Shown piece after piece: positions 19,236-28,532 of a DNA stretch of 64,000 nucleotides. Both the position numbers and the translations under genes were made by a program. This DNA comes from Chloroflexus islandicus (GTDB taxonomy: Bacteria > Chloroflexota > Chloroflexia > Chloroflexales > Chloroflexaceae), in assembly GCF_001650695.1 (NCBI RefSeq), contig NZ_LWQS01000030.1:1-64000 (forward strand). Direction: 5' to 3'. Position 1 is the stretch's first letter. Every line of letters begins with the position of its first letter. Under the pieces are notes generated by a model that had not been told where the DNA came from, did no database searches, and saw only the letters and a program-made list of their open reading frames with translations.

Positions 19236-20402
19236 TTACAGATAGCTTAACACCCGCGGATACCGTTTACGCTGCCGGCGGTACCAGTAGCCGAGCGGCA
19301 CCAGCACGGCCAGCCCGATCAACCACGCGCTGTAGCCCCAGATGATGCGTGGCCCGCTCAGCGGCAGTTGGTTCATGATGAGGGCGACGAGGTGGTAGAT
19401 GATGATGTGGGTGACGTAGAAGAAGAGGGAGACCTGCCCGACCATGGGCAGCCAGCGCAGCCAGCCAGTAGTAAAGAGATTCGAGGTGGCGTAGGCCCAT
19501 GCGAGGATCAGCGCCGCAATGCCGAGGTTGAAGGCAAAGTAGCTGAGGCTAGGCGGCGCTTTGCTCATGATCAACCAGTGAGCGGGGGTGCCGCCAATCG
19601 CAGCCACCGCGCCGAGATCGCCAAACCCGCTGCTGAGCCGCAGCACGAGCCAGAGGATGAGCAACCCGAACCCAATCTGCACCCAACTTTGCGGCTGGCG
19701 CAAAGCCGGGTGTTCTTGCCAATGCCCCAGCGCATACCCCAACCAGAGCAGCGGCCCCCATCCCAATACGGCAAAGCCGATCGCCGGGTTGGTGTCGTAG
19801 CTATACGTTAGCCAGAACGCTTGCCAGAAGGGTTGTGGCGCATTCGCTGCAAGGTCGTTCGCCATCCAGCCAATCCACGCTTGATGAATCAGCAAGGTGA
19901 TGATGGCGACGATGCCAATTTGGCGTGGTGTTAAGAAGTGCCGCAAACCGGCGAGGATGATCATCGCTGCGGCGATGCTAGTCAACACATGCACGTAAGG
20001 TGTGGCGCCGCTCCAGAACCACGCGCAGATCGTCAGATCGAGCGCGAGAATGACCAGCGCCCGGATGAGCATAAATCTGGTGGTGGCTTGCGGCGGTTGG
20101 CCGCGCCGGGCCTGCGCCGCAGCGTAGAGCGCCAAACTATAGCCGCCTAGAAAGAAGAAGATCGGTGAGGCGAGATTAGTCAGCAACCCGCTCAGCCAAT
20201 AGGCGGGACTTTGTAACACGACCGGCTGGCCGCCATACGACTCGGCCTGTAAGCTGGCCCCTACAAAGAAGGCGCTATGGTCGAGCGCCATCAAGATCAG
20301 CGCCACGCCGCGCAGTGCGTCGATCGCGACAATGCGCGCACTGCTGGCGCTGCGCTCGGCAACGGTTGGCTGCGCTTCGGCGACAAGACTGGCAGTGCGC
20401 AT
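19236..20402 (-). CDS. DUF1624/HGSNAT-like membrane acyltransferase
   Basis: A 388-residue membrane protein with about ten hydrophobic segments. The start IVAIDALRGVALILMALDHSAFF is the signature of the DUF1624 / heparan-alpha-glucosaminide acetyltransferase-like group, in which an Asp-x-x-Arg-Gly and a conserved His near the outer face are thought to serve acyl transfer to sugars. I chose the second ATG (20402): the ribosome site AGGAGG abuts the first ATG (20408) with no spacing but is six bases from the second. In a glycan locus it may O- or N-acylate a surface sugar; this is inference. Confidence 0.7.
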   Translation of the reverse strand: MRTASLVAEAQPTVAERSASSARIVAIDALRGVALILMALDHSAFFVGASLQAESYGGQPVVLQSPAYWLSGLLTNLASPIFFFLGGYSLALYAAAQARRGQPPQATTRFMLIRALVILALDLTICAWFWSGATPYVHVLTSIAAAMIILAGLRHFLTPRQIGIVAIITLLIHQAWIGWMANDLAANAPQPFWQAFWLTYSYDTNPAIGFAVLGWGPLLWLGYALGHWQEHPALRQPQSWVQIGFGLLILWLVLRLSSGFGDLGAVAAIGGTPAHWLIMSKAPPSLSYFAFNLGIAALILAWAYATSNLFTTGWLRWLPMVGQVSLFFYVTHIIIYHLVALIMNQLPLSGPRIIWGYSAWLIGLAVLVPLGYWYRRQRKRYPRVLSYL

Positions 20403-20420
20403 CGTCATCCTCCTTCGTAT

Positions 20421-20446
20421 GGAGTGCGGCAGTTGCCCTGCCGCAA
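20421..20446. repeat. Small palindromic repeat (GGAGTGCGGCAG family)
   Basis: TGCGGCAG (20425-20432) pairs with CTGCCGCA (20438-20445). The left flank ATGGAGTGCGGCAGT is the same as in the copies at 51409 and 53383, showing a dispersed repeat family and not a chance hairpin. Confidence 0.6.
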
Positions 20447-20506
20447 CCTCTCATCACCCAATCGAACCAGCATGGTGTATTGGGATAAGCCCCACCCCGA
20501 CAGCCA

Positions 20507-22990
20507 TCATCTTGCGACTGGCTTCACCGGTGCATCAGCCGCAGCGTTCGCTGGTGCGCTGACAGTCGCCGGATCGCGCACCGCTACCTTCCACAGCGCG
20601 CCGCCAACCATAGCCGCTAGCGCATAGCCGGCGGCGCCGCTCAGCATTGCAGTGGTGAAATTGCTCGCCATGCTGACCACAATCACCAATACTGATCCAA
20701 GCACCGAGAAGACGCCGTTCATCCCCCATGCCCAGACCACCAGTCCCGGTGCGCGCGCATTGAGTTGGCGTAACCCTGCCGGGAAGGGGATGCCGAGCAT
20801 GGTAGCCAGCGGCGCGATGATGAAGATGCTGGCGACGATCCGTGCCAAATCAGGCCAGTGCATCCACGCCGCGAAGATTGGCGGCAGGGCAACGATATAG
20901 ATCGCTGTCAGCACCGCAATACCGATCAAGGCCAGCCGTAGCCCATTGGCGGTTTTAATGCGTTTGCTGCCCAACAGGCTGCCCAATGCGGCAAAGGCTA
21001 GCATACTAGCAATAGTCGTGGTTGTGGCATGGATGGGGTAGCCGATAAAGAGCGTAAAGCGCTGGATCAGCACGATCTGAATGAACATATAGGCGGCGCC
21101 AAGCAAGCTGAAATAGGCCAACGTAGCGATGGCGCCGGGCATGCGCAGGCCGTCGCGCTGGTAACGCGCCAACGGCAACACGATGAATGCTACTGCTGCG
21201 CCGAGCGCGAAGATGGCCATGGTCAACAAGATCAGGTTGCCGATCGGGAACCGGTTGAGCCGCCCTTCATAACTGCGATCGAAGTGCAGATTCTCCCAGC
21301 GAAAGTAGTTGTAGAAGAAGGGGTTGTCATCGGTCACTGGGAAGATTTGGAATGGGTAGGCCCGCTCAAACGCCCGCGGATCAGCCGCGTGCAAGTAGCC
21401 GGCGAAGGGAGTATCCAACTGCACCAACGGGTCGTGTAGCATGCTGAAGTTGTTCGCCGCACCCCATGCGCGCAGCCGTTCGATCTGTTCCGGCTGGAAT
21501 GGCGACCGGCTGACCAGCAACGTGGCATTGACTCCGCTCTCGTTGGCAATAATCGCGATATGCGCCGCCGGATCCTTTACCCCCATCCGGCGCAGCGCTT
21601 CCGCCGCTAGCCCGGTTAAGCGCAGCATCTCGCGCGGCGGGTTGTTGACATCGCGCGTCCACGAGAAGATGCCGTTCGGGGTGAGCGCACGCAGCGCTTG
21701 TTCGAGCGAATCAACCGTGTAGAGGTATGACTCGGCGAGCACGTAGGCCCCGCCCGACAATGCGGCCAAGTTGTCGAGGCCGATGCCTTGAATGATGTCG
21801 TATTGCTGGGTGGTGCGGCTCAGAAAACTGCGCCCTTCGGCGACGATCAGCTCGGTTGAGGGGTGGTCAGCGAGCCGGCCAGTGTAGTCAGCGTACCGAT
21901 CTTGCAACAGGCTCACGATCGTCGGGTTGAGTTCGATCGCAGTGATCTGTTCAGCGCGGTAGAGCCGGGCCAGCAGAATGTCAAGCCCGCCCCCCACCCC
22001 GATCAGCAAGGTGCGCGGGCGCTCGTTGCCGAGCTGGTAGGCGGCGCTGATCACCGCGTGGTCGAGGAAGCGGAAACGTTCCAGATCAGCATCGCTGCCA
22101 TCAAACCGGTACATCCCGGTCATCGACGTGCCGTCAATCGTCACCAGTTTCAGCGGCAGCTCTGGCCGGTTTTCTAACGGGTAGCTTGAGCTGACCGCAC
22201 CGACGATCATCGGTTCGGTGACAGTGATCTCTGGCATCACGTCCACCCGTCCAACCGGATCCCAGCGGGTAAATTCGGGGCCGGTTCCTTGCGCCTGCAT
22301 CGCCCAACCCAGCTCCTTCGAGCCGGGTACAGCGAGGATGGGTGGCCGCGCGATCAATGCTACCAACACCAGCGCTTCCGCGCCAATGATGGCCGGCAAG
22401 AGCCAACGCTGGCGTGGTTTGGCTTCGTAGCCGAGCAGCACCGCTGCCACTGCACCGATCAACCCGATCAAGGCAATCACTGCCGGGCCGCCAATTGTCT
22501 GGATCACGAACAAGACGGTCATTGTGGCGATGCCTGCCCCCAGCATATCGGCAAAATAGAGCCGGTGGGCAGCGCCGGCCCAGCGCCCAAAGATGGCAGC
22601 AATGACCAACCCGCCGGTAAAGAAGGTGCTGAAGAGACAGAGAAAATAAATGCCGAGGCCGATAATTGCCCAGCCGAGCTGCGCTGCGCGCAGCGGATCG
22701 ATGGCGATGGTCGTAATCGCGATCAGATTGCTCAGACTGGCAAGGCTAAAGAGCAATGCCAACGTGCCGAGACGCTGCTGGAGCTTGTCAGGCCCCCAAC
22801 GGCGCACAGCAAGGAACGTTCCGGCTGCCCCGCCGCCGAGCAGGGCGATGCCGATCACCATATAGGTGAAGTGGTGCCAGATCATCAACGAAAAGATACG
22901 GGTGAAGGTGATTTGGAGGGCGAGAATACTGCCGCTCAGCAGCGTGAGGCCGAGGTACTTGCCGATCGATTGCAGTGGTGGAAACGTCAT
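20507..22990 (-). CDS. Spermidine-synthase-like domain fused within a polytopic membrane protein
   Basis: An 827-residue protein with three parts: six hydrophobic segments (about 10-220), a soluble methyltransferase/aminopropyltransferase-like domain (about 225-560), and six more hydrophobic segments (about 575-800). The soluble domain has the nucleoside-binding glycine loop LLIGVGGGLDILLARL (Gly331-335) and the acidic strand end AIELNP (Glu353), as in spermidine synthase; the polyamine-site Asp motif is not obvious. The first membrane part (SGSILALQITFTRIFS) matches the family of membrane-fused spermidine synthases found widely in bacteria, of unsettled function. It lies between an acyltransferase-like and a deacetylase-like gene in the glycan locus. 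Confidence 0.75.
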   Translation of the reverse strand: MTFPPLQSIGKYLGLTLLSGSILALQITFTRIFSLMIWHHFTYMVIGIALLGGGAAGTFLAVRRWGPDKLQQRLGTLALLFSLASLSNLIAITTIAIDPLRAAQLGWAIIGLGIYFLCLFSTFFTGGLVIAAIFGRWAGAAHRLYFADMLGAGIATMTVLFVIQTIGGPAVIALIGLIGAVAAVLLGYEAKPRQRWLLPAIIGAEALVLVALIARPPILAVPGSKELGWAMQAQGTGPEFTRWDPVGRVDVMPEITVTEPMIVGAVSSSYPLENRPELPLKLVTIDGTSMTGMYRFDGSDADLERFRFLDHAVISAAYQLGNERPRTLLIGVGGGLDILLARLYRAEQITAIELNPTIVSLLQDRYADYTGRLADHPSTELIVAEGRSFLSRTTQQYDIIQGIGLDNLAALSGGAYVLAESYLYTVDSLEQALRALTPNGIFSWTRDVNNPPREMLRLTGLAAEALRRMGVKDPAAHIAIIANESGVNATLLVSRSPFQPEQIERLRAWGAANNFSMLHDPLVQLDTPFAGYLHAADPRAFERAYPFQIFPVTDDNPFFYNYFRWENLHFDRSYEGRLNRFPIGNLILLTMAIFALGAAVAFIVLPLARYQRDGLRMPGAIATLAYFSLLGAAYMFIQIVLIQRFTLFIGYPIHATTTTIASMLAFAALGSLLGSKRIKTANGLRLALIGIAVLTAIYIVALPPIFAAWMHWPDLARIVASIFIIAPLATMLGIPFPAGLRQLNARAPGLVVWAWGMNGVFSVLGSVLVIVVSMASNFTTAMLSGAAGYALAAMVGGALWKVAVRDPATVSAPANAAADAPVKPVAR

Positions 22991-23018
22991 GCCATCACTC
23001 TCTTTACTGATGAACTTA

Positions 23019-24971
23019 TCACGAGGCGTAGTCTGCGATCAACTGCTGTTGTCCGCTGGTTAGCCTGATCACCCGATATGACCTGCCGGCAATGTCACGC
23101 CGTTGCGTGGCTGGTTCGCCATCCGCGAGCATAATTGTGCGCAACCGCGTGTTGCGGTGTTCCTCTGGGAGCAAGACCGTGAGCGGCAAGGGTGCTGATG
23201 GGATGGTGATCGTGCCTCGTAGTCGTTGCCCGTTCCATTCGATATGGTTGAGATCGCTGGAGTTACGCGCTTCAATGAAGCGCAGCCACCGTTCGGCGGC
23301 GATGATGGGTACGTTGGCGCTGGTGGCGTAGCTCAGCGTTGTGTCAAGCCAGCGCGCCACTTCGCCGGCAATCGGATCGCCGAGCAAGAACGGATCGACA
23401 TGGCATTGGAGCCCTAATGCTGCCGGGTAGCGATCGATGCTGGCTGCAATTTGGCTAATCGTCTGATTGGCGGCAGTTGCGCCGTCAAGCCCCACCTCGT
23501 ACCCGGTTTGAAACACCGGCATCAGGTGTTCATCGACCAGATGGGTGGCTTGCTGATACACATCGATGATCGTGCCGTCTTCGGCAACAAATCGCAGCGG
23601 TAAGCCGCTACCATTCAAATACCCCATCGTCCACGTGCCGTCGGGTTTGCGCACTGCCGGGCCGCTATGGTAGTGATCGAGATTCATGCGAATGCCGTAC
23701 CGCGCTTGCACCACGGCATTGTCTACCCAGCCGTGCCACAAAATGCGGTGGGTGCGCACGGTTGGCGGCAGCGGCCCGTAGCCAAGCTTGAGAAATTCGC
23801 TCCAATACCGGTAATAGCCTTCTTCTAGCCCATCTTCGACATACGGGTGCATGCCGAATTCGTGGCCGCGGGCGCGCCAAGCGGCGACATGATGCGGTCC
23901 CGGCAGCGGATCATCGCCGCCAATTGCCGAGCCGATCAGCGGTGTTCGGCTGAGCGTCCAGCGCAACTTGCGCGCTAATCGTCCACTGGCGTTTGCTGGC
24001 GGCGGGGTATAGTAGATCGAAGCGGTACCGTCGTGCCGTTCGACGATCGCTAACAACTGTTCGATATGGCTCACCCGGCTGCCGTGGGCATCGCCGGTGG
24101 CGATGATCGCACTGGGTGCATTGTCGGGCAGATACCAGAGCCGGGGGAGCGGCAGCGGGCTGATCTCGTCAATGACCCGGCTCAGCAAGCGTTGATGCTC
24201 ATCGGCTTGCGGGATGGCGATGCGTTCGAGGTTGATCCATCCCGCAAAGAGGTCGCTGGCGCGCAGCCCCTCCATCAGGTCGCGTTCCTGATTGGCCCAT
24301 GCCGGGTTGCCTTGCCGGATGAGGGCAATGGTCTGCGCCAGATCGAACGTCCAGAGTGCGGCTGTTCCCTGCCCGAACCGATGGATGGTTACGAGCGGAT
24401 CGCCATTGCTCGCCGTCGCAAGCGCTTCCGCTCCGTGTAGTTCAACCCGGTCATACAAGGTATGGATCTGGAGCGGCCCGGCGATGCCGGTTGCCGGCGC
24501 CGGATAGCACGTATCATCAATCTGGCTGGCGCCGAGATACCTGACACCCAACATCTCGGCTAACGCCGGATCGGGGCGAATCGCGACTAAGCCGCCGCCG
24601 GCGCTGACAAATTGGCGCAGCCATCCTTGGCTGTCCAGACTGAGAGGTGCCGACCCCACCACAATCACGGCGGCGGTGATGGGGTGATCTAGTTGGCGCA
24701 GGCTGATCTGGCGTAAACCCAAAAACCCTTCGGCGCGCAGGATCTCGCCGAGGTACGCCGTGAAATCAGGGTGCGGCGCCGGATCGGCGACCAACGCCAA
24801 GGGCGCAAACCCGTTGGCAGGCGCTAGTGAAACAGGTGGTGACGGCAATGTGGTTGGCGCTGGCAGTGGCCATTGTTCGGCGCCATAGGCTACGATGCCT
24901 CCGAGACCTGCAGCGGCGAGGGTGCTGGTCAGAAACGCTCGTCGGGTGACAGGTCGCTGCAAGTAGTGCAT
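23019..24971 (-). CDS. Tat-exported polysaccharide-deacetylase-like protein
   Basis: A 650-residue protein with a twin-arginine signal (TRRAFLTSTLAAAG, Arg10-Arg11), so it is exported folded. The N-terminal half resembles a class I amidotransferase/ThuA-like Rossmann domain (ITAAVIVVGSAP, FVSAGGGLVAIRPDP). The central part has features of NodB-like deacetylases: an Asp-containing ATGDAHGSR motif and HEFGMHPYVEDG, which could supply the metal-binding Asp/His set. The C-terminal 90 residues look like a beta domain. It probably removes acetyl groups from, or hydrolyses, a surface glycan. The catalytic assignment is by motif only and should be treated as provisional. Confidence 0.6.
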   Translation of the reverse strand: MHYLQRPVTRRAFLTSTLAAAGLGGIVAYGAEQWPLPAPTTLPSPPVSLAPANGFAPLALVADPAPHPDFTAYLGEILRAEGFLGLRQISLRQLDHPITAAVIVVGSAPLSLDSQGWLRQFVSAGGGLVAIRPDPALAEMLGVRYLGASQIDDTCYPAPATGIAGPLQIHTLYDRVELHGAEALATASNGDPLVTIHRFGQGTAALWTFDLAQTIALIRQGNPAWANQERDLMEGLRASDLFAGWINLERIAIPQADEHQRLLSRVIDEISPLPLPRLWYLPDNAPSAIIATGDAHGSRVSHIEQLLAIVERHDGTASIYYTPPPANASGRLARKLRWTLSRTPLIGSAIGGDDPLPGPHHVAAWRARGHEFGMHPYVEDGLEEGYYRYWSEFLKLGYGPLPPTVRTHRILWHGWVDNAVVQARYGIRMNLDHYHSGPAVRKPDGTWTMGYLNGSGLPLRFVAEDGTIIDVYQQATHLVDEHLMPVFQTGYEVGLDGATAANQTISQIAASIDRYPAALGLQCHVDPFLLGDPIAGEVARWLDTTLSYATSANVPIIAAERWLRFIEARNSSDLNHIEWNGQRLRGTITIPSAPLPLTVLLPEEHRNTRLRTIMLADGEPATQRRDIAGRSYRVIRLTSGQQQLIADYAS

Positions 24972-24977
24972 AGTGCG

Positions 24978-26939
24978 TTACATGCGCCGGCGGCGACCGG
25001 CGATTGGGCGTCGCCGGGCCGGCGGTGGTGTTGCGGCTGGCGGGTTGGCGGCGCGCTTCCCTTCTTGTTGTGGCGCTGCCGGCCACACTGTCTCGCCTAA
25101 GGCACGTTCCTTCAGCCCATTGCTGTGCTGTTCGCTGCTAGACGGGGCCACCACGACTGCTTGATGTTCATGCACCGGCGGGGTCACAATCACGCGCGAC
25201 GGTTCCGCGGATGGGGTCACAATCACGCGCCCAGCGACCGGTTCGACGCGAACAAAGCTGTTATTATCCGCTATCGAATCGGGTGTTGGCGCATTGGCAG
25301 GCTGCTCTTCCGATGATGCCGTTTCTGGTTGCCCCTTGCCGGGATTAAGCAGCCGCAACGGCATATCGCTCAACAACTGGCGGAGGTTAGGCAAGGGCAA
25401 GCGCGGTCGCTCGGTTTGCCCAGCCAACGTATGTTCATCGGTTAACATCACTGCGCCAAGCACACTATCGTTGCGTTTCAGCGTCAGCCGCTTAAGACTT
25501 TGTTGGATGTCGCGGCTGCTGTCTTCAGCAGGTTTGAGCGCAAGCACCACGCCATCAACCATCGGCGCCAGCAACGCAGCTTCAACGCCGCTAAGTGTTG
25601 ATGGGCCATCGAAAATTAAGATGTCCGCAGCGCGTTGCAGTCCCTCGACCAACGCCGGCCATGGTTGCGATGGCGGCAAGGGGCGGCCATCTTCGCCGGT
25701 ATTGCGGGCCAAGAGCAACACATTCTTCATCGGCGTGACTCGCAAACTCGACCACACTTGCGCTTCGCCATTGATCATAATCGGTTGCAGTACCGATTCG
25801 GGATCGCCGAACAGTTCGCTCAAGGCAGCCTGCTCGGTTTCAGCATCAACCAGCAATACCCGATAGCCCGATAGCGTATAGCAATGTGCCAAATCAATGA
25901 CCAACGCGCTCCGTTCATGCGAAGGGCGCGGCCCGCTGACCATTAAAATGCGGGCATTGCGCGGCAAGCCGGCCAGCACAATCTGGGTGTGCGCCTCTTT
26001 CACGGCGCCGGCGCGCATGCGCGCTTCATCTTCGCTCAAACCAATCAACGGCCGCTTGCCGGGCACTGCGCCAAGAAAATTGAGGCCAAACCGGCTGCGC
26101 AAGTCGTTATGATTGCGCCAGCGGGTGTCAATGGCTTCGAGCACAAATGATGCCATCAGTCCTAACAGTAACCCGGCCAATCCAGCTACGGCAACTGTCA
26201 GGTTGCGCTTGTTCGGCAAGGGTGCTCCCGGCACTTTTGCAGCTTCAAAGACCGAGAGACTGTTGACCATGCTGGTATTTTGCAGCCGTAACAACTGGGT
26301 ATACGCATTTTGCGCCGTATCGCGGGCCAGTTCCAATTCTTGCAGCCGGTTGCGCGCCTCGCGGAGATCGGTGGCGCTGGTGGCCTGTGCGAGCAGTTCG
26401 CGGGTCTGGTCGATCTGGCGATCAAGCGCCGTGATCTCGCGTTGCGCGCGATCAATCTGCTCATTCAGCAAGCTTCGCTGCGCTGCGACATTCTCAGGTG
26501 AATTCGGGCCGAATTGGATCAATTCGGTGGCGATCGCATTGGCGATGGCTGCCGCGCGCTGCGGATTCGTGTCGGTAATGGTAATCTCCAGCAAACTGGC
26601 TTGCCGGTTGACACTCGTTGCCAGCATGTAATCTCTGATCACTGGCCACGGGAAGGGCAAGCCAAGCTTTTCAACCACGGGGGCTAAAATGATCTCGCGC
26701 TTGGCCATTTCGCCATAGAAACTGGCTACGGTATTAGTCAGACCGATCATCTGCGGATCGGGTGCGGCAGTCGAGAGCGTATCACCGACGCGCAGGGTTG
26801 CCCGGCTGAGGTAGTAATCAGGCTGGCGCATGGAAAAGATCAGCGCAGCGCTGGCGGCGAAGAGAGCGGCGAGGAGAGCAACCCACCACCAGCGCAGCAT
26901 GATGCGAATGTATGACCAGATGTCGCTCCACGTGAGCAT
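24978..26939 (-). CDS. Wzz/BY-kinase-like chain-length regulator with degenerate Walker A
   Basis: A 653-residue protein. It has a Wzz domain with membrane segments at about 17-36 and 247-268 flanking an extracytoplasmic part with a coiled coil (about 155-220) and the pre-membrane motif KVPGAPLPNKRNL. A cytoplasmic nucleotide-binding-like domain follows (about 325-550). At the position of the Walker A loop it reads SGPRPSHERSA, lacking the Gly-Lys-Ser/Thr of active BY kinases, while the A-prime-like strand VLLVDAE is kept. The tail (about 560-653) is low complexity with a doubled VIVTP unit and has no tyrosine cluster. It probably regulates chain length as a structural co-polymerase without kinase activity. 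It starts 15 bases after the adaptor gene, with AAGGAG. Confidence 0.78.
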   Translation of the reverse strand: MLTWSDIWSYIRIMLRWWWVALLAALFAASAALIFSMRQPDYYLSRATLRVGDTLSTAAPDPQMIGLTNTVASFYGEMAKREIILAPVVEKLGLPFPWPVIRDYMLATSVNRQASLLEITITDTNPQRAAAIANAIATELIQFGPNSPENVAAQRSLLNEQIDRAQREITALDRQIDQTRELLAQATSATDLREARNRLQELELARDTAQNAYTQLLRLQNTSMVNSLSVFEAAKVPGAPLPNKRNLTVAVAGLAGLLLGLMASFVLEAIDTRWRNHNDLRSRFGLNFLGAVPGKRPLIGLSEDEARMRAGAVKEAHTQIVLAGLPRNARILMVSGPRPSHERSALVIDLAHCYTLSGYRVLLVDAETEQAALSELFGDPESVLQPIMINGEAQVWSSLRVTPMKNVLLLARNTGEDGRPLPPSQPWPALVEGLQRAADILIFDGPSTLSGVEAALLAPMVDGVVLALKPAEDSSRDIQQSLKRLTLKRNDSVLGAVMLTDEHTLAGQTERPRLPLPNLRQLLSDMPLRLLNPGKGQPETASSEEQPANAPTPDSIADNNSFVRVEPVAGRVIVTPSAEPSRVIVTPPVHEHQAVVVAPSSSEQHSNGLKERALGETVWPAAPQQEGKRAANPPAATPPPARRRPIAGRRRRM

Positions 26940-26954
26940 GAACGTCGCTCCTTC

Positions 26955-28523
26955 TTAACTGGATGCCGGCAAGATAACCAGATCGCCCGCTTCCAGCCCG
27001 CTCACAATCTCTGCTTTGCCATCAACAATCAGCCCAAGTTGCACGTCAACCCGTTGTGAGCCGTTCTCGGTTGGCACCAAGACATGCGGGCCGCCATCGC
27101 GCCGGATGGCTTCGATCGGCAGCCAGCGCACCCCTTCACGTTGGCCGAAATCGATCGTTACCAGCGCCGGATCGCCAACTACGAGGGCAAGATCGCCGGC
27201 GTTGTACGTAATATGCAGTTCTGGCGTTTGCAGCGGGTTGTTCATCGCCGTTGTTTTGCGCACCACGCCGGTAAAGGTGCGGCCGGGGTAGCGCACAAAC
27301 GTGATGCTCACTGTCGCGCCATTGGCGATTCGTTCAATATCTTCGGCGCTCAATCCGCTAACGGTAATCTGCAACCCAGAGTTATCCATGAGCCGTAACA
27401 CCGGAACTTCGGCCTGCACCGGAAAGCCCACCAAGGCATCAACTGCCGTGATTGATCCGTCGAAGGGGGCATAGATCCGGCGCGCCTCGATCTGGCGTTC
27501 GATCTCTTTGATAGCCAGTTCCGAAGCAGCTAGGCTCTTGACCAGCAGCGGGTCGGGGTTGAGCCGCTGGCGCGCGGCATCGAGTTGGATCTGCGCCTGT
27601 TGCACAGCGCGTTGCGCGGCAGTCACTTCAAACTGATCGGGCCCGTTAATCAAGCGATCAAGTCGGGCGCGCGCTAATTCAACATCGGCTTCGGCGGCTT
27701 GCACGGCGGCGATTTCGTTGCCGCGGGCGGTGTCGTATTCAATCTGGGCGAGCGCAACCGCGCTTTCTGCGGCCCGCACTGCAGCGGCCAATTGATCGAC
27801 CAGCGCGCGCACCTCTGGCGTATCTTCAACTTCGAGCCGGGCGCGGGCCTGCTGATAAGCGTCTTGCGCTCGTTGCAATTCGGCTTGCCGGTCGAGCAGC
27901 GCCCGCTCGGCGCGCGTCTTCACTGCCGAAGCGTCATTGCGGGTGCGGGCCAGCGCCGCTTCGGCCCGTTGCAGGGCGGCGCGCGCTTCGGCGATTGCAG
28001 TCGCCGAAGGCGGGGTGGTCAGTGCGTTTAGCCGGTCACGGGCCGAGGCCAGCGCCACTTCGGCGGCACGCACATCGATTTGCGCCCGTGCGGTTGCCTG
28101 ATCGATCGCGCGTCGATCTTGTTCGGCATTGATCCGCGCTTGGCGGAGTTGATCTTCTAACGTGCCGAGATCGATCTCAGCCAGCAATTGGCCAGTGGTC
28201 ACTTGCGCGCCGACTTCAACGTACAGATTGCGTAAAATGCCGCTCTGCCGGAAAGCGAGATCACGTTCAAGCACCGGTGTGACCTGCCCGCTTAGTTCGC
28301 GCCGGTCATTGAAGGTGCCGATCGCCACGGCGACCGTGCGGAGCTGTGGCGGCGCCGGAGTGGCAGTTGGCGCTGCCACGACCGTGGTGGCAGTGGCAGC
28401 CGGCGGCGTCCACGGCTCCGGCGTCGGTGCTCCAACCAGTGAGCCAATGCTACAGCCGCTCAGGCCAATCACGAGGCCCATCGCCAATGCGCTGCGAATG
28501 GCAATCTGTACGTAACGCTCCAT
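26955..28523 (-). CDS. HlyD/RND-type membrane-fusion (adaptor) lipoprotein
   Basis: A 522-residue lipoprotein (lipobox GLSGC, Cys24) with a Pro/Thr/Ala linker, a biotinyl-lipoyl half motif (LRNLYVEVGAQVTTGQLLAEID), a very long alpha-helical hairpin of about 220 residues rich in Ala, Arg, Glu and Gln, the second lipoyl half (RRIYAPFDGSITAVDALVG), and beta-barrel and membrane-proximal domains with the RND-adaptor feature NPLQTPELHITYNA. Such proteins bridge an inner-membrane transporter to an outer conduit. No MacB- or RND-type transporter is next to it; its neighbours are gmhB and the Wzz-like gene, so a role in glycan export is possible but inferred. Confidence 0.78.
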   Translation of the reverse strand: MERYVQIAIRSALAMGLVIGLSGCSIGSLVGAPTPEPWTPPAATATTVVAAPTATPAPPQLRTVAVAIGTFNDRRELSGQVTPVLERDLAFRQSGILRNLYVEVGAQVTTGQLLAEIDLGTLEDQLRQARINAEQDRRAIDQATARAQIDVRAAEVALASARDRLNALTTPPSATAIAEARAALQRAEAALARTRNDASAVKTRAERALLDRQAELQRAQDAYQQARARLEVEDTPEVRALVDQLAAAVRAAESAVALAQIEYDTARGNEIAAVQAAEADVELARARLDRLINGPDQFEVTAAQRAVQQAQIQLDAARQRLNPDPLLVKSLAASELAIKEIERQIEARRIYAPFDGSITAVDALVGFPVQAEVPVLRLMDNSGLQITVSGLSAEDIERIANGATVSITFVRYPGRTFTGVVRKTTAMNNPLQTPELHITYNAGDLALVVGDPALVTIDFGQREGVRWLPIEAIRRDGGPHVLVPTENGSQRVDVQLGLIVDGKAEIVSGLEAGDLVILPASS

Positions 28524-28532
28524 AGCTCCCTC

